The position numbers and the translations under genes are program-made. The notes below the pieces were generated by a model that ran no database searches, had not been told where the DNA came from, and worked only from the letters and a program-made list of their open reading frames with translations. From NCBI GenBank assembly GCA_029168955.1, contig JAPDOI010000065.1, positions 186,001 through 250,000 of the forward strand: a DNA stretch of 64,000 nucleotides. The letters run 5' to 3'. This DNA is from Aplectana chamaeleonis (taxonomy: Eukaryota > Nematoda > Chromadorea > Rhabditida > Cosmocercidae). This document shows, piece after piece, positions 10,640 to 22,151 of the stretch; position 1 is the first letter of the stretch; every line of letters starts with the position of its first letter.

Positions 10640-10690
10640 TAATTACGGTTTACGATTTACGACAATTCGAACAGTAAATCGTAATCTGTC
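10640..10690. repeat. GTTTACGATTTACG dispersed repeat
   Basis: The pattern TAATTACGGTTTACGATTTA with a preceding GATTTACGGTG also occurs at 13245-13300, suggesting a small dispersed repeat. Confidence 0.6.
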
Positions 10691-10829
10691 GTAAATAAAA
10701 ATACATGCAATAGAAATAAATCACAAGACATCTCCAATTGACCTGCTCTAATCCGACTTTGCGTATACTAATCTTTTGGTCAGGAGATGGGACCAACCCA
10801 GTCTTGTGACTGCAGGACGATCCCATTAA

Positions 10830-11126
10830 GGTGCGTCCGAATGAGAATGGCTGCCCACGCGGCCGGCGTGCTTGGCAGGCGGCCGTCGCGTTCGCCGCTC
10901 TCGGACGAGCATGCGAAAAGTCCCCACCGTCATCGACTACGAAAGGGGCCGGCACCGGCTGGGAGCAAGCACTGCGCCGATCAATCAACTCTGCTCTGCA
11001 GACGGTGGGAGAAGGGACGGCTGTCGTTGAAATCCAACACTCGTCCGAGGGCGGCACATGCGACGGCCACCTGCCAAGCACGCCGGCCGCATGGGCCGCC
11101 ATTCTCATTCGGGCACACTTTATCAT
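10830..11126. mobile_element. GC-rich foldback element, copy 1
   Basis: The left arm begins GTGCGTCCGAATGAGAATGG and carries GCCGGCGTGCTTGGCAGG; the inverted complement ends ATTCTCATTCGGGCACAC near 11117. A second copy is at 43255-43505. The overlapping ORFs on both strands are by-products of the GC-rich arms. Confidence 0.85.
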
Positions 11127-11695
11127 TCTTTGACGTGATTCTATCATTATAACGGTCGGAGTTGGAGCCGCTGAATAACAGGCCCTCACTGCGCGCCGCT
11201 CACTAGCTGCCGCCTACGACGCAATGCAATCTTAAAGCACTCACGAGGAACTTCGCTTTCGAGTTTTTTTTATGAAGATTAATTGTCCTGACTCCTGTAA
11301 CTGAACTGGTGTCAAGGCATCGAGCGAAGCAGTCTAATCAATCAAAGAACTGCTTCAAATAATGCTCCTGGCCCGTCTTTTGAGTAGATTACGGCTCCTT
11401 AGAGTCCACGAAAGTCAACAAGAAGAGCGTTCGTTTTTTATCCCAGAAGTTTGAAGCTAAATATCGTTTCCTGTAGTTAATTTTTCTTCCTCAGTAGCTA
11501 ACCAACACTCAGATAAGGCGCGAGCGCTAGTTTAAACACTCATCTTGATCCTTTTTCTGAAACTGTTATCTCTCACAAATGCGAGCGCTTGGTGGGGCGC
11601 GTTGGCTATATTTCTAAACTATGGGGACCAAGCCGCACAAAGCGGCAGAAATCAGAAAGCGATTTTTTGTGCTTACGTTATCTTTGAGTAGGCGC
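11127..11695. other. Nothing recognised
   Basis: No gene, array or clear inverted repeat seen. Confidence 0.4.
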
Positions 11696-12110
11696 TTTAC
11701 ATACTACTCAACGCCAGCGCGGTACGCGCGTGCCCCGCTGGCGTGGCTGTTGTGTATGAATGGCCCAACGCCTAGCCGGCGCGGCACGCGCGTAAAGCCC
11801 GCTCCGCCATGGCGGCGATGACCGTAACGGCTTTTTAACTATTTCCCCTACTAAATCATCATCGATTTCATTCGTTTTCTTCATAATTAATTTCTTTGAA
11901 ATCCTCTGCTATCGTGGTGGTGAACCCATTTACAGAATTTGGTTGTGTGACAAAGTTAGGCCCGCTTTTTGCGCTCCGCCTAGGCGTCGCCGCTGGAGTA
12001 TTCATAGTCTCCGCAAGCGCGGCACGCGCTTGAAAAGTTTTCATATTCTAACGCCACGCCAGCTCGGCACGCGCGTGACGCGCTGGCGTTGAGTAGTATG
12101 AATCGCGACT
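11696..12110. mobile_element. Foldback element with CGCGCGT arms
   Basis: The left arm, TACTCAACGCCAGCGCGG near 11703, pairs with GCTGGCGTTGAGTA near 12081. Both contain CGGYACGCGCGTG motifs, and further CGCGCGT palindromes occur inside. Confidence 0.75.
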
Positions 12111-12255
12111 AAACTACGGTATCGTCATCATAAAGCTACGATTCTGCAAGTGATTTAGTGGATACAGGAAAAATAACTTGTGCTGGGCGACCGATACTGT
12201 GCTCTAGATAATATTGAGTTGGCCCGGCTCGGACTGATACCTTGCGATCTCTATT

Positions 12256-12325
12256 GAAGGTTGGTGCAAGCTCGGTGCCATAATATAAACGTACGCACAC
12301 CGAGTTTGAGCCAATCTTCAGTAGT
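12256..12325. mobile_element. Small palindromic element (GGTTGGYGCAA type)
   Basis: GGTTGGTGCAAGCTCGGTG and CACCGAGTTTGAGCCAATC form a hairpin. It is the same family as 19247-19362. Confidence 0.65.
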
Positions 12326-12352
12326 GAACTCGAAGTACATAATGTACTATGG

Positions 12353-12535
12353 TTAGGCCCTGGCTTGTCTCCTCAGGAAAAAGCATTAAAATTCAAATCT
12401 CGGCTGTCGCGGGGGTTTCAATCTCACCAGCGGCTGGCTAGTAATTATCAGCCGGTCGCTTTGAAACGCTGCGCCCGACGCGGTTCAAATTTAAATGTCT
12501 TTACTGATGGAACAAGCCACAGACATAACTATACA
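12353..12535. mobile_element. Foldback element (GGCTTGTC/GACAAGCC type), copy 1
   Basis: The ends GGTTAGGCCCTGGCTTG and CAAGCCACAGACATAACTA pair imperfectly, with inner arms AAATTCAAATCTC and GGTTCAAATTTAAATG. It shares order and motifs with 42564-42791. Confidence 0.65.
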
Positions 12536-13651
12536 TATCAGTGCGATCCTTAACGACTGTATAATGAGTGTTGCCGTTCCGCTAGCAAATGAGAGGAGTT
12601 ATCAATTTCAGCCGTTGAGAATCGCTCAGATATAGTCATTCTGGCTCGTTTTAACGCTTACAACGGCGTTAGCGTTTTGGAGAGGCACTACAAGTATAAT
12701 TGGGTGCCTGTTGCCCAGCAGATACGCGAGCAACTGAATCGGACTTCCGCATTTCTCAAGATCTGGGGAGGAGTTGTGGAATGAGTGATGAGGGAAAGCA
12801 GTGAAATACGGGTGAGATAATCCCATTAGGCCAATGGTATTTTTTGCGACACGCGGTCGCGTTGCTCTGCACAGCGACAGCGACCGCTTCTCGCCCTTCA
12901 AACCTGTCGCATTCACAGTGCGCTGCACAGCTACAGGCTTCTGCACATTTGCAGTATGTTAGTCCTCCGCGACACGTCGGTGCGGCTCACGCGCGATAAC
13001 TGTTCCTACGACAGCCGATGCCGCTGCTCCGATGCGGGTTCACCCGCGATTTGTGCTAGATTTCATTCCATTTGCTCATTACAGCGACAAAGTACGCCGT
13101 CCCACTTGAACCTGGTTAGGTGTCAAATTCTGAACGCATCCTTATATGTGTGTATGTACTAAGTACGTGAAACGGTGGACAGTAGGTAGTATCTCTTGTT
13201 TCACCATAGCAATAATAGTTTTAGGGGTTATTGTTATTAATTGCTGTTTACGATTTACGGTGGTTTTGCCGTAATTACGGTTTACGATTTACGAAATTCT
13301 AAATTCTCTTTACGCACACTCCTGGTCGATACGCACCGACTTTGTGGGAGACGGGTGCAAAAAAATCAACCCACCGAGTCCTACTGCGACCGTTTTTTTT
13401 GCGATCGCAATCCGCCCGGTCGATACTGATGGTCCTCATGCGTACAAGGTAGAGTGTTGGAGCGAATATTTCCGATTTTCCGATTAATCCCAATATTTCC
13501 TCAGAGCCGTTAAGGTTTTAACTGTCCTTGGTATCAAACATTACGTGAGATGCAAGGTTACTCTAGTTGAGTAAAAAGTAAGATACTATCCAATAACAGA
13601 AGCGCTATTACAATTTATTCGATTATTCGAATATTCGAATGAAAAACTCAC
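12536..13651. other. No gene recognised
   Basis: Contains a patch rich in GCGAC/ACAGCGACAG (12850-13090) that looks like decayed repeat, the GTTTACGATTTACG repeat at 13245-13300, and ATTCGAATATTCGAAT near 13622-13640. No splice-supported frame was seen. Confidence 0.4.
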
Positions 13652-13655
13652 TTAA

Positions 13656-14139
13656 AGGCACAGGACACCCAAAAAATTAATTTCCAGATTTTATGCTTAT
13701 CTTGGAGAGAGTCACACGCTGATCACAGTGGTATCTCCAAAATCCTCCAAGACCCTCTTTGAACAGAGTAATGGCTCTTCAAATATGCCTAGGTTTGGAG
13801 GGTGAAAATCTCGTGGACGAGTTGTCTCAGGCCTGTATTTCTCTTCGTTCGCAATCGTTGCGCGAGAGCGAGTCAGGATAAGGAGATAGCCCAGCAATGG
13901 ACTGAAGAACGACGAATTATTGAAATTCATCCATCTATCGATCCGCTATCGAGTCCGAAAATCTGTTAGGGGGTCGGGCCTGTGGTGGTGAGCGAAGGGG
14001 GTCTGGCCTGTGGCGGTCGCTCATATCTTGCTTATTTGGAGGAATTGAGATCTCGCATTTGGCACGTGTTATACAGGAGGGGTCTTCTACACAAATACAC
14101 GAAAATCTCATAATTCATATCAGAGGGTGTACTGTGCCT
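13656..14139. mobile_element. Complete AGGCAC-type MITE with TTAA duplication
   Basis: A 484-bp element beginning AGGCACAGGACACCC and ending GGGTGTACTGTGCCT, flanked by TTAA at 13652-13655 and 14140-14143. It is the best intact copy of the family also seen at 6121, 7737, 37480, 39385, 61527 and 62371. TTAA duplication is the signature of piggyBac-type elements. No coding capacity. Confidence 0.88.
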
Positions 14140-14329
14140 TTAATTGAACATGGCATTTTAATGAATGGACGGAATCGTATTTTTTTATGAAATATGAGAA
14201 ACTTCAACTCACCGTGATGTATGGGAATGGAAGCTATTGAAACCATTCCGATGATGAAGAGAAAAGCAGATTTATTCGAAAAAATCGATATTAATTCGTT
14301 CCAACACTCTAGTATATGGGCGGGGCCAA

Positions 14330-14617
14330 TGCACCAACTGAGTCCCACTGAGTTCCGCTGCGTCCCTACCGAAATCATCCTCACCCCAACCGGTCGATAT
14401 AGGAGTTTCTCACGTGATTTGGGTGTACTTTCTTCGGCCGACTGCGACCTGCAGAGTCCCGCCATATCCCGACTCTCTTCGTCTGCGCTCTGCCCGCCGA
14501 CTGCTGCCGCTGACTATCGATTGCGCGTTTCGCAGAGGAACTGGGTGGCTCTAGGGGCAACCGGACTCGGACCGGCTCTAGAGGCAACCGGACTTTTCGA
14601 CCAAGTCTGACGGGGGC
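14330..14617. mobile_element. GCCCCCGTCAG-ended element, reverse copy
   Basis: Ends AAGTCTGACGGGGGC immediately before TTAA (14618-14621). The interior is the reverse of 8096-8340 (GCGTTTCGCAGAGGAACTGG, GGGGCAACCGGACTC). Confidence 0.7.
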
Positions 14618-14621
14618 TTAA

Positions 14622-15067
14622 AGGCAGTGTTTACGATGATCATCCTCCTTGACTTTCCACGACGAAATGATAGGCGAGAAGAATCCCATGCTCTTGGTGT
14701 CAAAAGAACAGTAGAAAACGAACCAGGAGCGGCAAAATAACGGCTGCAAACAAGCATTTTGGTGCCCCAGACACGCCTGGTGCCCCAGATCCGCCTCCTC
14801 GGAATGAATAAATGAAGACTCAGGTTACAGGATTGATCAAGTGAAGGAAGTGCTGATAAGTGAGCTGATCGCTTTATTGCACTGATAGGTATTATCCATC
14901 TAGCGGTCAATTCCTCCATGCTAAAAAAAACGTAAACAAAAGAGGGCCTATTTTGGCTCAAAAACGCGTCTTTCGTGTCTTTTTTAAGCATGCATTGCTA
15001 TATAGGGCACCAGACCTTCCGTTAACCGTGGAGATATCGGAAGTGAAATTTATCGTGAACACTGCCT
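14622..15067. mobile_element. 446-bp AGGCAGTGTT MITE
   Basis: Begins AGGCAGTGTTTACGATGATC and ends ATCGTGAACACTGCCT; it is preceded by TTAA and followed by CTAG, a decayed TTAA. Its length is exactly that of the copy at 45131-45576. It shares its left TTAA with the element ending at 14617. Confidence 0.85.
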
Positions 15068-15578
15068 CTAGGGAAAGCTCCGCAGTCTATCAATTAGACT
15101 TGATTGGGACATCCGCCGCGGGGTTTGGATATTTTCGGAGAAGGATTATAGCGATGTGAGAGAGGATCAGTGTGATTAAAGGAATCAGCCATGTATTCGA
15201 TGATCCTGTGAAGCGCCCATTGTGAGTCACAGGGGCGGGGACCCGAAGGGCGCCAGGCGCGCAAGGGGGGCTCCTCGTTCAGTGGCGGGTACGGGCGCAC
15301 GGCCCTTTGACGTTCTGAGAGTTCAGAAAGCACTCACCAACTTTTTGATCCGAGGAAACAACATGCAAGGTTCCCAAGTAAGAGGGCTATCGAAGGACAA
15401 CTTTCTATTCTCGTTTTGTGTGCTTTACTTGCATATCGGTATTGCGTGACTACAGACTACCATCCAACGATGACGGGGGTGTAATGCAATGGGTAGCAGG
15501 AACGCAATCTCCAGGAACGCTCTTCAAAACCATCTTGTCTATTTTCTTGTGAATAAGTGTATGTGTCAAAATTTGCAG
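15068..15578. other. No gene recognised
   Basis: GC-rich patch at 15215-15305. No supported frame before the exon at 15579. Confidence 0.35.
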
Positions 15579-15687
15579 TGGAAACCTAGTAGAAGAGAAG
15601 ATTGACGACAAAACAGAATTCGAAGACACAGCGGCACCAAGCGCTCCAGCAATTGTTATCGAACCAGTGCGCGAATTGAAATGGAAG
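15579..15687 (+). CDS. Exon-like segment 1 of an unidentified gene
   Basis: Follows an acceptor ATTTGCAG. After one base completing the previous codon, 36 codons are open with an acidic then hydrophobic composition: EEKIDDKTEFEDTAA, followed by APAIVIEPVRELKWK. At the 3' end AAG is followed by GCATGT, which could be a GC-type donor leaving phase 0. Alternatively the frame reads on for nine more codons to TAA (15715-15717), making it a terminal exon. No family recognised. The surrounding kilobases are MITEs, so this is an island of coding-like sequence. Linking it to the later exons is an inference from strand and phase only. Confidence 0.45.
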
Positions 15688-15868
15688 GCATGTTTTCTGA
15701 ACTTAGCCGCCAGTTAATTCTTTTTATTCCTCAAGGAAGAGAACCACAGAAATTTGAGGTCTCTATCGGGGAGAATAAGTTGCTCTGGGTTTCGCGTTGC
15801 AATCGAGTGTAGGCAAAGTTGTATACGCCTGTGTTCAGAGCAGATCGTCGTACATTTGGGCATTTGGC

Positions 15869-15922
15869 AATCTTCAAAGGTTGTGTTCGACACGCGATCT
15901 CTCGACCAGTGATCGACGATAG
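15869..15922. mobile_element. Half of a CTCGACCAGTG palindromic element
   Basis: ACGCGATCTCTCGACCAGTG followed by ATCGACGATA matches one arm of the complete hairpin at 60434-60560; the other arm is absent. Confidence 0.55.
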
Positions 15923-16685
15923 TTTCAATCAAAGCGTAACTCGGACAGCGGATACATGCAATACCGCTCGTAAGATTTGGTCAGAAAGCTCGCAAAGACG
16001 GGTTTTCACATCTTTTCCGCCCTATTTCAATAACTCTCTTCAAACTCAACTTTGAGCGGAACTTCGTTGATATTCATGTCCCTGGCGTTGAGGGCTGCTC
16101 AATGGTCCAACCTTCGAAGTGGGGAAGGGTCGTTAGAAGTTATTGAAATTTCGCAATCAACAAGTTTTGTAATTACAGTACCGTGGCGCAGAGAGGGCCA
16201 ACGTCTCTGTCGGTGTTTCCCTGCGTCTACCGTATATTCGGAGATGGTTGTTTGCCAAACCTCTATAGTTGCCAACAAAACTCTTACAATGGCTATATCA
16301 TTGGATGAATCTCAACGCCAGGATCATAAACTTTAAACTTGTCACGCACAAAGTCAGTTTTGAGCGAGTTATCAGAAAAGGACGAAAAAGACACGAAAAT
16401 GCCATGCGCACAATCTGATCAAATCCTACGAGCGGTAGTGTATGGTCCCAGCCTGACAATCAGCGTCAGGTCAGCTCTGAAACCTCTCATTATTGACACC
16501 TGAGAGACTGCGTGTCCACACGTAGCGCGTGTCAACACAGCTCACTCGCGCCATAGACTCGAGTTTTTCTTGTTTCCCAAAAAAAAAAGATTTCCTTCCA
16601 AGACGCATTCTCGGAAGCACATTGCTGGGAGCAAATAGAGGATAGACGGTTGTTGGTGAAAGTGGACGAGTCACACCGCGCGCAG

Positions 16686-17346
16686 TTGAAACAGCGAATA
16701 CCACTGATAAAACGGTTGAAACAGCGAAGCCGTTCGACTTTTACAGTCTGTACTAGAACGCTCACCTGGTTGGAAGCACAAAAAACCAGCCAAAGTAACT
16801 GTATCCCAACGAGCATTCTGGGCGGGTTTGTAGTTGGGAGCGAAGTTTTTGAAGCTCATTTTCGAAGTTGTCGGAATTTTTCCCCTTACATCGCTCAATT
16901 TTAGGAGTTGTAACTCTTTTTTGACGCTTCTAACGGCGCGAACTCCCACTAGAGGTCATATTACCCCAGTAGCGTAGTTACCTCAACAACTTTTTCTAGC
17001 GTGTCTGCTGCCTTTGAAGGAAGCGGAAAGCTTGAAAGATCTGTTGAAATAACTACGGTATTGAGGTCGTGTGGCCCCTAGTATAACGCTCACGCGGTTA
17101 GAAGCGCCAAAAACGAGTCAAAACTACTAAGCTTGAGCAATACATGTCGAAAACATTCGTCAACCCCGCCCAAGAACTTCGTCAGCACTGCCCCGGATAA
17201 AAACTCATCCAGATTGACAGTTTGAATATGGTCGCTTTGACTGGATTTTGATGCTTCCAACGAGTTGAGCGTTCTAGTACAAGCTGTAAGAACTTATCGG
17301 CTTTGCCATCTAAACCGTTTCGTCGATAATATTCGCTGTTTCAATA
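16686..17346. mobile_element. Foldback element, arms of about 120 bp
   Basis: The arm at 16686-16810 (TTGAAACAGCGAATA, AACGGTT, TACTAGAACGCTCA, GTTGGAAGCA) is the inverted complement of 17225-17346. The interior is not coding and carries two further motifs resembling the arm (for example at 17090-17125). Confidence 0.8.
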
Positions 17347-17554
17347 CCGGTAAAACTCGCCCAATTTCACCCGAAAACAAAGACAACCCTTATTTCTTTG
17401 TTAGCATACAGTTTTCTTTTACCTTTTTTGTTAGTTCCCCATGCACCCAGTTTCAAACCTTCGATTTATATCATACAATCGATATCATTTTTGAGCGTCA
17501 CTGCTGCCTTCAAGTGCTAACATTATCTGTATACGGGAATTAGTGAATTTACAG

Positions 17555-17635
17555 GACGGAATGAAACCCACTGCTGAAGCGTCCGCGTCAAACAAGAAGG
17601 ACAAGGATGCTGTATTTGGAAGCGTTGGCGGTGAG
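17555..17635 (+). CDS. Exon-like segment 2 of an unidentified gene
   Basis: Bounded by an acceptor (ATTTACAG) and a consensus donor (GAG/GTGAGA). It is 81 bp, phase 0 at both ends, and encodes 27 residues of hydrophilic, Lys/Asp/Ser-rich sequence ending FGSVGGE. It fits downstream of exon 1 in phase. No domain visible. The short size, donor strength and unbroken frame support an exon. The low-complexity composition means that cross-species comparison or transcript data would be needed for certainty. Confidence 0.5.
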
Positions 17636-18303
17636 GTGAGAGATCTATCTTCGTAATCTTATCTGGGGAGTAATCTCCAAATACGATGCGGTGCCGATTG
17701 CCGCAAGGGCATAAAATGATGATACCAGTTGCATTTCTATATCAGACCAACTGGCTCAGGCTCTCAATGAAAGTTGCAAAGCATTTTTTGGCTTTGTGGC
17801 AATCGGCACTGCTTGGTATTTTTCGATTAGTTATCCGGGGTGGGAAAAATTCCACCAAACCTCGATGATAAAGGCATGCTCTTTGGCTTTTGCTCAGACC
17901 TGCCTCTAAGTAAGGCCAATAACTTCGAAATTGAGATCGAGGTTTGTTGTGAATCCTTTTTTTGTGATACTGGAGCTCTTATTCGTATCTTGCTGTCAAC
18001 ACCTCACACGTTCGCTGTTGTCCACGGGACACGAATGAGATGTCACCTCACGCAATGCTCCCTGTAGACATTCAAAAGGGGCATGGATCGCCCCTCGAGA
18101 ACTGCCCGTCGCCCCCCCCCCCCACCCCCCCCCCCCCTCCTTGGTGCCGTAGACAACCTATCCGCGGGAACGCTTTTGCTGTAGACATCTCATCGGAGGA
18201 GGGCCTCCATCCCCGATTCCGCGTTCACATCCTATCAACATCCTGTAGACGTGATATTACCATCCCAGTGAAGCATCAACCGCTTTTTGACGTCACCCCT
18301 TAA
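17636..18303. other. Intergenic or intronic; poly-C tract
   Basis: No gene seen. A C-rich tract lies at 18108-18142. The sequence around 18000-18290 shares CCTGTAGACAT-like and TTGTCCACGGGAC-like motifs with 21820-22060, suggesting a degraded dispersed repeat. Confidence 0.4.
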
Positions 18304-19109
18304 GGGCAGCATACACACTCACAAACATGGTGTAGATAACAGCATAAATAGGACCGCACGGCTCCTACCATGTCGTCTACGACGTTTGAAGCGTCAAAAA
18401 CCATCCAGGATGACAATATGTGACAATGTTTGAGCAATCTCGCCTTCCACGTCTGTATTTCCCACCCGTTAGAGTACGAGAATTAGAAATGAAACTTGAG
18501 AAAACATGTGATAAGATAGAGTGATAGCACTATCTCATGGGAGCGCACGAGAGAAATAGCTTGATTTGCGTGATTGTAACATGTCTGCATACCGATTAAC
18601 TCTCGTCCATTTTTGAGAATGCCGCTCTACTTCGGCTGACTTTTTGAAATGGAGGATTACATAGGTGAACATACATGATATTTTCAGGTGAATAAAGTTG
18701 TTTCTCTCGTGCATTCCCATTTGGTAATGCTATCACTCTAACTTATCACATGTTTTCTCAAGTTTCTTTTCTCATTCTCGTACTCGAATGGGTGGAAAAA
18801 CACTGGCGTGGAAGGCAAGATTGCTCAAAAATTGCCAAGTATATCCTGTTTCCGAGAGTGATTTATTTCCGTTCGTCGCGTGCGTCTGCGTGCGTACGCT
18901 GCGTCTCCTTCTCCCAACAATATCTCGCTGTCTCTACCTTTGCTCCGCACAAGCGCGCGAGAGAACAGAGTAAATCTGGCTCGGAGTCAGAGGATATTGT
19001 CATCCTAGATGGTTTTTGGCGCTTCAAACGTACTTGACGACATGGTAGGGGCCGTGCGGTCTTATTTATGCTGTTATCTCGACCACGTTTGTGAGCGTGT
19101 ATGCTGCCT
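18304..19109. mobile_element. Foldback MITE of the AGGCAGCAT family
   Basis: Starts GGGCAGCATACACACTCAC and ends GAGCGTGTATGCTGCCT before TTAA. It has multiple inverted blocks (CGACGTTTGAAGCGTCAAAA versus the GGCGCTTCAAACGT side; GTGATAGCACTATC versus GCTATCACTC). It is about 800 bp and non-coding. Relatives lie at 6308-7056 and 24077-24706. Confidence 0.85.
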
Positions 19110-19246
19110 TTAAACGGCGGTATGCCTTCTTTCGAAACTTGATGATGGGGCCCGATTTCCCTTATTTCAGTTCTAATCTAAGCGGAACAGAGAAATTGGA
19201 CCCTCTCAATCAATTTTTCTAGAGAAAAACTAACATTGGCGTGGAT

Positions 19247-19362
19247 CCTAATGAGACTTTTCGTTCCTCTTTGGAGGTTGGCGCAAACTCGGTGCACCTA
19301 CGTAATAGCATATGACACCGAGTTTGCGCCAACCTTCGAGAGTAAACGCAAGGTCTCATTAG
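19247..19362. mobile_element. Small palindromic element
   Basis: GGTTGGCGCAAACTCGGTG pairs perfectly with CACCGAGTTTGCGCCAACC, and the outer arms CTAATGAGAC and GTCTCATTAG also pair. Related to 12256-12325 and, more distantly, to 34213-34292. Confidence 0.8.
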
Positions 19363-20062
19363 TATCTATACCGACGTTACATTATTTTAATAATGATGTC
19401 CTTATGCGGACAACACTCTACTGCTTCCAAATGAACTACTATAAGTTATACAAACCATTCCAAATGGAATGTACTTTTCTAGAGCCAGTTTCGGACGTTG
19501 AGTCCAAATATGCCCTTCGCAGCTGCCTAGAGTCACCCTGGAAAAACGTTATAGAAGTTTTTTTTCTCCGATTTTTGTACCTATTGTATCCTCGGAAAAG
19601 CGCATTAATTTTATGAAAATTCGGAAACAGACCTCATAATCCTGCTCAGGGCTCGAAACAGCCCCACAAGACAAAGTTTGGGTAAAAGCGCATTCTCCGA
19701 GCTATGTGCAGACTGATGGCGTTCTTGACTTGTATGGATTTTCGGTTCAGCGTTCAATTATATCAATTACGGGGTACAGAAAGCGTTGAAAATTTTTTTC
19801 CAGGTTCGTAATAAAATTCAACCTGGGGGTGATTTGTGGTGCTGATCACGAATCTGAGGTTTACCTGTGGTTTTTCCTAAGTTCGACTAAATTTGTTCAA
19901 AGCTTCCCACCGGCAGAAAAAGTTGACAGCAAAATCGAATTTCGTTGATTTCTGGAATGTGACAAAAGATGTGGCTCAAATCGTTCTTTTGAGGTTTATT
20001 TAAAGTGCTCAACTCGAATCTGATGTCAGTTCATGGATTTTTGACAGCTTACGATAGATTAC
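19363..20062. other. Nothing recognised
   Basis: AT-rich; no supported frame, array or clear inverted repeat. Confidence 0.35.
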
Positions 20063-20295
20063 GTTGGGTATACGGTATAGTTGTACACGAACGAAATTTT
20101 TGAAAAAAAAATTCGATATTTTTTTCGTTCGTTCGAAAATTCTTCGAACGTAATTTTTTCAAATTCCGTTCGTTCAAAATTTCGTCGAACGATTTTTTTT
20201 TCAATTTTCTTTCGTTCGAAATTTCGTCGAACAAATTTTTTTTCAAATTGCATTCGTTCGAAATTCTTTTCGAAGTTGTACAGCTATAGTATACG
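20063..20295. repeat. TTCGTTCGAAATTTCG tandem repeat with inverted ends
   Basis: About five units of roughly 38 bp built from TTCGTTCGAAATTTCGTCGA plus T-runs. They are enclosed by short inverted ends (GTATACGGTATAGTTGTAC and GTTGTACAGCTATAGTATAC), so it may be a small element whose interior is a tandem repeat. Confidence 0.7.
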
Positions 20296-20754
20296 GTAGT
20301 TCGATCAATGTCACAGATTTGTCGTAATCGTTTCTATGTAGGGGTTTTTAGGGGTACTGATTACGAATTCGATGTCCATTTGTTCTGTTTTCAAACTATT
20401 AAGTTCTGCCTCCTGAATAACACGTTACCTACCGTAACCTACACTAAACCTATGAATTCCGACAAGCGAACCCCAGATTCGTGTTCAGCAGTACATGTTT
20501 ATCGCAGTATCCGGAGAAAAATTCGAAAGAAACACCTCAAAAACCCCATGGTGGGTACCCTTACCTTGCCGCGAAGCTATAAAAACGCTCATAACTTCTT
20601 TCAGAGTCAGTGTAGGCAGGCTACGATTATACCGGAGTCACTCACATTTTCCGCTACTAGTAGCAAGAACATCCTCCCAGATTATCGCCGTATTCAATGC
20701 GCGCCGAATATGCATTCAACCCGAAGACAAGGCAGTTAGGAGCACAGTCAGAGA
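20296..20754. other. Nothing recognised
   Basis: Two overlapping ORFs of 143 and 95 codons lack recognisable domains and read like chance frames. Confidence 0.3.
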
Positions 20755-21170
20755 ACGTGCTGCTAGGGAGCACGTGCTCTAATAGTGTTTCAGATTACAG
20801 CACGTGCCCCGACGAATAAAACTTTCAATGCGTGCATTATACACATTCAACTCGATGAAAAAAGGATTTCCCAAAAATGGAAAGAATGCGAAAAACTCTT
20901 GAGGCGGGACACAGATGCCGGCAGCCTCGATGGTTCAATTACACTAGTTTGCAGTGCTTTGCTTGCCCAGCCGCTGGAGACCTCGTCCAACCAATCGCGG
21001 CCCCAGATAGTGCCCGGCGAGCTGGCCGAGTTGCATGTCGGTGTGCCGGGCGCGTCACGTGCCGATTCGCAGCCACGATATCGCTGGACTAGCTTGCAGC
21101 ACGTGCTCCTGCGATTAAATTTTGCAACACGTGCTCCTACGGTAAAATTTTGCAGCACGTGTCCCTGAAA
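20755..21170. repeat. CACGTG-containing repeat region
   Basis: GCACGTG occurs at both edges of the region. At 21097-21168 three units of about 35 bp repeat GCARCACGTG(C/T)YCCT and TAAAATTTT. The centre (20900-21080) is GC-rich. It may be a decayed element. Confidence 0.55.
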
Positions 21171-22151
21171 TACACTTTTTCAATGGGAGTGGTCACTCGA
21201 GTTGGATACATATTCGACACGCGTTTGGCACGCACATTTTTGAGCTCGCAAGGTACTCCATTTCGCTGATCCCGGACTACGCTAAAATGGCTTCCCTTGT
21301 TAACCAGAAAAGGTGATATCGGCTAACTACGCTTATTTTTCTGAATCTACAGTTTTTTCATCTCGTTACATTTACCTTTCCTCGAATATTGACAACATGG
21401 ATGGGAATCAGGGTAAATGAACACCCCCGAGTGATCAGAGATTCCTGACAAACAACTAAAAATGGCGCAAATGACACACATAAAGGGATGAAAAAAATCA
21501 GAATCTGCCTACGAAGGCAGTTGCTGAAAGCTCCGTAAACCACTGAAACCTTCCTGTCCATCACGGGGAACGCCGCGAGGTGCATCTCTCGGCATGCCAC
21601 CAACACCCCTCCCACGGGAAGATGTTATTAAAAAAACGAATCACAAATCTCTTATAATTAAAAAAAGAGAAGAATTATCATAGAAGTCTAGAGCATCATC
21701 AAAAAAATAAAACGATTTGCAAATCTCATATAACCGAAAATGAGAACTTGGACAGCACTATCTTCGTGATACATCGATTGATGGACGCTGCCACCGCCCC
21801 TCCCGCGAATGTTCTGTAGAACAGCCCATCGACCTGCGCAGCCGTAGACATCCCGAATTGACGTCCTGTGGACAACAACTCGGTCTGCGTCGATTTAAGG
21901 CACTCGGCGGGATTTCCGGTCGATGGGCTGTTTAACAGCCCGTCGCCCCCTGCTTAACAGCACACTGGGACGACCCCGCGTAGAGCTGCCTGTTCGCCAG
22001 CGGTGACTCGTTCTGGGCGGATCGACGTCCTGTAGACAACAGCGAACGTCTGAGACCGTTGGTGTTCCACAACGCCCTCACATATCTTGTAGCACGCACT
22101 TGGAAATGTCATAATTCCCTCATTGTTCTAGTGATACATTATCAAACAGAA
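21171..22151. other. No gene; dispersed GACGTCCTGTAGAC repeat
   Basis: At 21820-22060 the motif GACGTCCTGTGGACAACA recurs as GACGTCCTGTAGACAACA, and CAGCCCATCGACC pairs with GGTCGATGGGCTG. This is a degraded inverted or tandem repeat. The remainder is unassigned. Confidence 0.45.

Noticed and set aside
10650..11189. Overlapping Ala/Arg-rich ORFs
   Set aside because: They fall in the arms of a GC-rich foldback that recurs at 43255-43505.
11960..12370. TTAGGC motifs as telomeric repeats
   Set aside because: Only isolated TTAGGC occurrences were seen, never a tandem run.
12470..12500. tRNA B-box-like GGTTCAAAT
   Set aside because: No cloverleaf or A-box at the right distance; it lies in a foldback arm.
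20081..20299. Phe/Arg/Ser-rich ORFs
   Set aside because: Products of the TTCGTTCGAAATTTCG tandem repeat.
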